From positions 1 to 39,395 of the forward strand of contig JBJENW010000331.1 of assembly GCA_051880395.1 (NCBI GenBank): a DNA stretch of 39,395 nt, written 5' to 3'. A program made the position numbers and the translations under genes. The notes under the pieces are model-generated. The model did no database searches and was not told the DNA's origin. It saw only the letters and a list, made by a program, of their open reading frames with translations. Below are positions 34,820-39,395 of the stretch, piece by piece (position 1 is the first letter of the stretch; each line of letters starts with the position of its first letter). This DNA comes from JBJENW01 sp051880395 (lineage in GTDB: Bacteria > Bacillota > Clostridia > Lachnospirales > Lachnospiraceae).

Positions 34820-35504
34820 CGGCTTCTACCCCCTTAAATCCATTTTCCTGTGCCCGTTTCAATGCCTGTGTCTTTACATTCGGGTCATCAAAACTGCCCT
34901 GTGTCAGATCATTTAATCCATATCCTTCCCGGGTACCACCAATCTGCACCAAGTTGACCCGTTTCGTCTCTCCCGGCTCAAAACGAACCGCTGTACCAGC
35001 CGGAATATCCAGACGCATCCCAAACGCCAGATTTCGATTGAATTCCAAAGCCTTGTTTACCTCAAAGAAATGGAAATGCGAGCCTACCTGAATCGGTCGG
35101 TCTGCTGTGTTTGTGACCTGAATCTGTGCGGTATCTTTTCCCTCGTTTAAGGCAATATCGCCTTCCTCTGTCAGAATCTCACCCGGATTTAACGCACCAT
35201 TTCCTGCGATCGGCTCATGAACGGTTACCAATTTTGTCCCATCCGGAAACGTCGCCTCCAACTGAATTTCATGAATCATCTCCGGAACTCCTTCCATCAC
35301 ATCCTCTGCGGTAAGCATCTGGGTGCCCATCTGCATCAGTTCCGTCACGGTATGCCCGTCTCTGGCCAGCTCCAAAAGTTCGGAACTGATATAAGCGATC
35401 GCTTCCGGATAGTTCAATTTCACGCCGCGCTCTTTTCGTTCTTTTGCAAGCGTCCCTGCCAGATGCAGCATGAGTTTTTCTGTTTCTCTTGGTGTTAAAT
35501 GCAT
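34812..35504 (-). CDS. ureAB: Fused urease gamma-beta subunit
   Basis: This 230-residue protein joins two structural subunits of urease. Residues about 1-100 are the gamma subunit (MHLTPRETEKLMLHLAGTLA, YPEAIAYISSELLELARDG, MIHEIQLEATFPDGTKLVTVHEPI). Residues about 103-225 are the beta subunit (NPGEILTEEGDIALNEGK, VGSHFHFFEVNKALEFNR, FEPGETKRVNLVQIGG). There is no stop or linker oddity between them. Fusions of this order are known in Helicobacter and some Gram-positives; three separate genes are more usual. The frame begins 48 bp earlier, but 35504 follows AGGAGG and matches the family start. It is the first gene of the operon. Confidence 0.96.
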   Translation of the reverse strand: MHLTPRETEKLMLHLAGTLAKERKERGVKLNYPEAIAYISSELLELARDGHTVTELMQMGTQMLTAEDVMEGVPEMIHEIQLEATFPDGTKLVTVHEPIAGNGALNPGEILTEEGDIALNEGKDTAQIQVTNTADRPIQVGSHFHFFEVNKALEFNRNLAFGMRLDIPAGTAVRFEPGETKRVNLVQIGGTREGYGLNDLTQGSFDDPNVKTQALKRAQENGFKGVEADE

Positions 35505-35566
35505 ACTGAAAACCTCCTGTATTTTTCTAAAAATCGTAGATTGCCACTGCAATTTCTTTGAAAAGC

Positions 35567-35608
35567 AAAAAAGGCCCCAAGTGAAACCTCATCGTTTCTC
35601 TTAAGACC
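35567..35608 (-). terminator. Terminator between the GH43 gene and ureAB (possible leader attenuator)
   Basis: On the minus strand, GGTCTTAAG-A-GAAAC and GTTTC-A-CTTGGGGCC pair around GATGAG, followed by six T. It lies about 45 bp after the GH43 stop, so it fits as that gene's terminator. A TATACT preceded by TGG (35628-35623) sits just upstream of it, which would place the hairpin inside a ureAB leader instead. Confidence 0.7.
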
Positions 35609-35652
35609 TTTTCTTTTTTTCTAGTATACCATAATTTTCTTATTTTTTAAAG

Positions 35653-37728
35653 TCACTTTTTGCTGCCCCAGATACTTTCATTGTTTGTTCCGATCAAAGA
35701 AAATGTCATCACTTTTTCCTGATCGTCTGACTCTTTTTTCTGTTTAAAAAAGATTCCTTTATATGTCACACCGTTCACTTGCATCTGGCAAAAATAAGTT
35801 CCGTCGGTATACGACCAGTTTCCAGAGACATCGCCACTGATCGTTCCGTCTTCGTTTAATGTGATCTGTTTTGTCTGAAGCATTCCGACATTTTTTGTCT
35901 GTGCATCGGTTTCATGATTCACAAATTCATAGGTACCTGCCATCTCTTTTAACGAGTATCCATTCTCGGAAATCTTGCTTCCCAGATTTTCATAAACCGC
36001 TGTCACAGGCCACCCGTCTTCGTTTAAAAACTGCTGATGCACGCGCACCTCGTGAAATTCATATCCATCGTCAAACCGCGTGTGATAAACAAGATAGTGC
36101 TGTCCATCGTTATCAATAAATGCGGAATTGTGTCCACCCGATTTATAGCCTTGCGACAGACAGGAAAATTGGTAATTTCCAAACAATTTCACACCACGTT
36201 CTGCCTGATTTGTATCTTTGTCATACACGGCATTTCTTCCTGCTGCATCTTTATACGGTCCGTTTATATCTTTCGAACGATACAGACGCATGTGGTATCC
36301 GCCATCTGAAGTTAACCCGCCGTACGTCACATACAGCTCATAATAACCACTCTGCGCATCGTATCGAATGTACGGCGCTTCCCCGGATTTTCCAAACCCG
36401 CCTGCAATGTGTTTTCCAAAATAAGGATCCGTATCACCGCTGTTTTTTCCCGGATAGATCGGTTCTCCTGTCGCTGTATCCAGTTCTAATTGATAAATGC
36501 CTCCGGACCAGGAACCATACGTCATCCAGAGTTTCCCATCGGTATCAAACGTGATGTTCGGATCGATCGCATTCGGACAATACTGATTATTAAAGGAACC
36601 GTTACTGTTATACCAGTGTCTTCCCTGTTCTTGTATTTTTCCACTGTCGAGCAATTTTTGAACATTCGTGTGTGAAACAGAGGTATTGACTGTCCGGTAT
36701 CCCAGATCCGACTCTGTCGTAATATAATTATCATTCGATGTAAATCCGGAATAGATCACCGTGTCCTGATACTGAAATGGACCTGTCACCGACTTTGAAA
36801 CCGCATACCCAATGCAGGAACGGATATAAGTCGATGATGTACAGTAATAGAGCATATATGCCCCTTTACTTCCGTCATTCCAGACATAATTCGGATTATA
36901 GATCATATCCGGTGCCCAGACTGCGTAACCGCCTTTGCTGTCCTGATCGTTGAAACCTGCCCACGCAAACGATGGTGCCAGTGCATTTTCCAGACGTGTT
37001 TCTCTGGTACGTGAATCTGTTTTCTGTGCATCAATGAGTCTCCACTTCTGTCCTTCTCCACCCCAAAATTCATATTGACGAATGTCGCCGCCGGCATCTT
37101 TTGATTGATCCCAGACATCGAGTGCGGATTTTGTCTGACTTGCATTTGTCAAGATTGCGTAGCTTCCATCACTTTGCTTTTCCAATTTATATTTCTGCAT
37201 TTCTCCGCCCCAGTACTCCCATTCCATAATGTTTGTACCGTTATCGGCTTTTCCGTTTTCTACATCGACACAACTGTTAAATCCGGATGCTCCTGTAAAA
37301 ATATAATAATAACCGCCTCCAGCGGACACCAATTTAAACTGCTGCGCCTGGGAACCATTGTAACTCCACTGACGAATGTTTGTTCCGTTATCACCGGAAC
37401 CATTGGTCACATCCAGATACAGATTGCTCAGGACACTCTGGATATAATACGTTCCTGTCAGATCATCTTCCCCGAGCGCATACAGGCTGGTATTTTCATA
37501 CCCTTGGATTCCTTCCGGCTGCCAGTTACGCAAATCTTCACTGCTTGCCTGTGCCAGATGGGAACCGAAAATGTAGTAGCGTCCCGATTTCGGATCTAAA
37601 AAAACAGATGGATCATGTACAGAAACCCTTGTCGTTGTGGAGATTGAATCATCCTCTGACGGCTCTTGTGAAATACTTGGCTGATTGCTTGGTTCTTCAC
37701 TCGGTTTACTTGCACTCTCGCTCGGCTT
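35653..37728 (-). CDS. GH43 endo-arabinanase-like enzyme with inserted ricin-type domain (C-terminal part of a gap-split gene)
   Basis: This is the 3' part of one gene that starts at 39235; 100 N interrupt its linker. After the Ser/Pro/Lys linker comes the GH43 five-bladed propeller. HDPSVF (Asp at 37612-37614) is the catalytic base, NAIDPN carries the pKa-tuning Asp, GKSGEAPYI the acid Glu, and SGGHNS the conserved His. These fit an arabinan endo-1,5-alpha-L-arabinanase. A three-lobed ricin B/CBM13 module with QQFKL, QKYKL and QKWRL sits inside the first blade (37021-37461). A C-terminal beta domain ending NNESIWGSKK resembles the extra domain of large GH43 enzymes. The protein is secreted, and pectin arabinan is the likely substrate. 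Confidence 0.88.
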   Translation of the reverse strand, partial: KPSESASKPSEEPSNQPSISQEPSEDDSISTTTRVSVHDPSVFLDPKSGRYYIFGSHLAQASSEDLRNWQPEGIQGYENTSLYALGEDDLTGTYYIQSVLSNLYLDVTNGSGDNGTNIRQWSYNGSQAQQFKLVSAGGGYYYIFTGASGFNSCVDVENGKADNGTNIMEWEYWGGEMQKYKLEKQSDGSYAILTNASQTKSALDVWDQSKDAGGDIRQYEFWGGEGQKWRLIDAQKTDSRTRETRLENALAPSFAWAGFNDQDSKGGYAVWAPDMIYNPNYVWNDGSKGAYMLYYCTSSTYIRSCIGYAVSKSVTGPFQYQDTVIYSGFTSNDNYITTESDLGYRTVNTSVSHTNVQKLLDSGKIQEQGRHWYNSNGSFNNQYCPNAIDPNITFDTDGKLWMTYGSWSGGIYQLELDTATGEPIYPGKNSGDTDPYFGKHIAGGFGKSGEAPYIRYDAQSGYYELYVTYGGLTSDGGYHMRLYRSKDINGPYKDAAGRNAVYDKDTNQAERGVKLFGNYQFSCLSQGYKSGGHNSAFIDNDGQHYLVYHTRFDDGYEFHEVRVHQQFLNEDGWPVTAVYENLGSKISENGYSLKEMAGTYEFVNHETDAQTKNVGMLQTKQITLNEDGTISGDVSGNWSYTDGTYFCQMQVNGVTYKGIFFKQKKESDDQEKVMTFSLIGTNNESIWGSKK
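37021..37461 (-). other. Ricin B-type (CBM13-like) domain inserted in the GH43 propeller
   Basis: About 147 residues form three similar lobes. The first two have D-N-G-T-N-I and all three have an aromatic Q-x-F/Y/W motif (QQFKL, QKYKL, QKWRL). Such beta-trefoils bind galactose, xylose or arabinose side chains. The GH43 sequence resumes afterwards with SFAWAGFN, so the domain is an insertion and not an appended module. Confidence 0.8.
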
Positions 37729-37828
37729 NNNNNNNNNNNNNNNNNNNNNNNNNNNNNNNNNNNNNNNNNNNNNNNNNNNNNNNNNNNNNNNNNNNNNNNN
37801 NNNNNNNNNNNNNNNNNNNNNNNNNNNN
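37729..37828. other. Assembly gap of 100 N within the linker
   Basis: Exactly 100 N, the usual placeholder for an unknown length, lie in a tandem repeat. Codon borders fall exactly at both edges (37829 ends a codon and 37728 begins one), so a true gap of any multiple of three bases would join the two frames. Confidence 0.95.
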
Positions 37829-38560
37829 TGGTTTTTCACTCGGTTTACTTCCACTGCTTAATCCTTCGCTCGGTTTTTCACTTGGTTTACTTCCACTGCT
37901 TAATCCTTCGCTCGGTTTTTCACTTGGTTTGCTTACACTGCTTGAACCTTCGCTCGGTTTTTCACTTGGTTTGCTTACACTGCTTGAACCCTCACTCGGT
38001 TTTTCACTTGGTCTGCTTCCACTGCTTGGTTTTTCACTCGGTTTACTTCCACTGCCTGAACCTTCGCTCGGTTTTTCACTTGGTTTGCTTGCGCTGCTTG
38101 AACTTTCACTCGGTTTGCTTGGTTTTTCGCCCGGTTTGCTTGCACTACTTGAACTTTCACTTGGTTTACTTGCACTACTTGGACTTTCACTTGGTTTGCT
38201 TGCACTACTCGGTTTACTTACACCACTCGGTTTACTTGCGCTACTCGGTTTACTTGCACTACTCGGTTTACTTCCCTCGCTTGAACTTTCACTCGGCTTA
38301 CTTGTGCTTCCTGCGTTTTCATCCGGTCTGCTTCCACTACTTACTTCCTCGTTCGTTTTACTTCCACTGCTCGGTTTTTCGCTTGACCCACTTGCGTTAC
38401 TCGGTTTTTCGCCTGATTCACTTCCCGATTCTTCACTTGGTTTCATACTCGGCTTACTGACTTCGCTTGGTTTCTCACTCGGTCTGCTGCCCGACTCTTC
38501 ACTTGGAGTCACATCCGGTTTACTGACTTCGCTCGGTTTCTCACTTGGCTTTTGTTCCGA
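37829..38560. repeat. Tandem coding repeat of the Ser/Pro/Lys linker
   Basis: Near the gap the unit is 42 bp, coding for 14 residues such as S-K-P-S-E-K-P-S-E-G-L-S-S-G, repeated almost exactly. Further away it decays to short S-K-P-S-S-A units. Such repeats expand and contract and explain why the assembly broke here. Opposite-strand reading frames over it are artefacts. Confidence 0.9.
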
Positions 38561-39235
38561 CGGCTTTATTGACTGTGTTTTTTTCACGCAGACAGAAACT
38601 GTAACTTTTTTTCCACTTCCATCCTGTGCTGTCACAGTAATCGTCGCTTTTCCCACTGCTTTTGCAGTCAATTTTCCACTGGAAGAAACAGAAACAATTT
38701 TAGGAGCCGAACTCTGATACTTTACTTTCCGATTCGACGCATTCTCTGGCTTGACCACCGGCTGAAGCTTTTCGATTTTTCCTTTTTCCAGTGTAAGGTT
38801 CTTTTTCTCCACTGAAATTTTTGTCACCGGAATCCCAACAACGATCTGACAGGAAGCCTTTTTCTTCGTTCCTTTCACCTGCACTGTAATGATTGCTTTT
38901 CCGTTTTTCTTCGCCTTCACCACGCCCGATTGACTGACAGATGCCACCGACGCTTTACTGGTTTTCCATACCAGATTTTTTGTTGAAATTTTTGGTGCAG
39001 TCTTTACTTTCAACTGCAATTTTTTTCCCTTTTTTATCGTCCGCAGCTTTGGCGTGACCGTGATCGTTTTTACGCGCACTGACGCTCTCTGCACACACGC
39101 TTCGCCCTGCATCTGACGATTCCTTCCCGTTTCGCTTGCCAACACCCCTGCCGGAAGCTGTGTGCCCACAAGAGACACCGCCAAAAGAAGGGCTGCGCCT
39201 TTTTTTCGAAATGTTCTTCTATTTTGATTCATCAT
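37829..39235 (-). CDS. N-terminal part of the gap-split secreted GH43 protein: signal peptide, two Big_2 domains, linker
   Basis: The 5' part opens with MMNQNRRTFRKKGAALLLAV, a Sec signal peptide likely cut after VLASETG. Two bacterial Ig-like (Big_2) domains follow: residues about 55-135 (TVTPKLRTIKKGKKLQL, WKTSKASVASVSQSGVVKAK) and about 137-215 (ISVEKKNLTLEKGKIEKL, KYQSSAPKIVSVSSSGKLTA). A linker of over 230 residues rich in Ser, Pro, Lys and Glu runs into the gap. A second ATG directly follows the first and is better spaced (6 bases) from GGAAGGAG, so 39232 may be the true start. No LPXTG or SLH was seen in either half. The Big_2 domains may place the enzyme at the wall. Confidence 0.87.
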
Positions 39236-39260
39236 ATTCTCCTTCCATTTTTATGTAAAC

Positions 39261-39289
39261 ATCATATCACGCTTTTTCTTCCTTGTCAT
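39261..39289 (-). promoter_or_regulatory. Promoter of the GH43 gene
   Basis: On the minus strand, ATGACA (39289-39284) and TATGAT (39266-39261) are separated by 17 bp. The palindromic repeat family begins 45 bp upstream, at 39334. Confidence 0.65.
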
Positions 39290-39333
39290 CAGATAACATT
39301 TCTTTTTCAAAACTTGTTCATTCACCAAACCAT

Positions 39334-39395
39334 TTACTCCTTATATGGGTGTAAGTGTTGCGACCACTACTTTATTGGCTACCCGAAAATTTATC
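39334..39395. repeat. Large palindromic repeat element, copy 3 (only its left end is in the window)
   Basis: It starts TTACTCCTTATATGGGTGTA and continues AGTGTTGCGACCACTACTTT, TTGGCTACCCGAAA. It is nearly identical to the left end of copy 2 (23584-23639). The remainder, including any palindrome, is beyond the window edge. Confidence 0.85.

Noticed and set aside
22490..38560. CRISPR array at the short tandem repeats
   Set aside because: The repeats are in coding frame, have no unique spacers of even size, and no cas gene is near.
37380..38717. Long plus-strand frame over the linker, rich in Leu, Gly, Phe and Ser
   Set aside because: It is the antisense of the Ser/Pro/Lys tandem repeat and carries the N gap. 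It has no recognisable domain and no start signals.

Overview
The window reads as chromosomal DNA from an AT-rich, low-GC Gram-positive bacterium, most likely a gut Lachnospiraceae (Clostridium cluster XIVa). The inference rests on SpoVG, a DnaD plus DnaI-type helicase-loading pair, an HPr-like protein, a GlgC/GlgD pair, a long-form PRPP synthetase, BspA-type leucine-rich repeats, strong AGGAGG-type ribosome binding sites and TTGACA/TATAAT promoters. No tRNA, rRNA, CRISPR array, prophage or transposase gene was seen. One 100-base run of N is present.

Layout from left to right. Positions 1-376 hold a large palindromic repeat (copy 1), followed by a TraX-family membrane protein. A minus-strand block then holds a histidine kinase, response regulator and RluA-type pseudouridine synthase. 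metK (minus strand) sits under a SAM-I riboswitch and is divergent from an HD-GYP gene. Next on the minus strand come murA, a shikimate-kinase-like gene, a heterodimeric ABC exporter, a foldase-like lipoprotein, mfd, pth, spoVG, glgD and glgC, then a secreted leucine-rich-repeat protein. A second palindromic element (23584-24079) separates this from a plus-strand block: murC, a DnaD-like protein, a DnaI-like helicase loader and PRPP synthetase. The rest is minus strand: a Lys/Ala-rich small protein, an HPr-like protein, a urease operon (ureAB fusion, ureC, ureE, ureF, ureG, ureD), and a very large secreted GH43 arabinanase-like enzyme whose low-complexity linker is broken by the N gap. A third copy of the repeat starts at 39334 and runs off the window.

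Functional themes are peptidoglycan precursors (murA, murC), replication and repair (DnaD-like, DnaI-like, mfd), central metabolism (metK, prs, glgCD), nitrogen release from urea, and extracellular proteins for glycan or host interaction. The two big secreted proteins share a Ser/Pro/Lys linker style, and neither shows an LPXTG anchor.

The least explained feature is the repeat family. It is a roughly 580-bp imperfect palindrome with shared ends. The inner stems of copies 1 and 2 differ in sequence, yet each remains self-complementary. Each of the three copies has a conserved end within about 110 bp of the start of a neighbouring gene.
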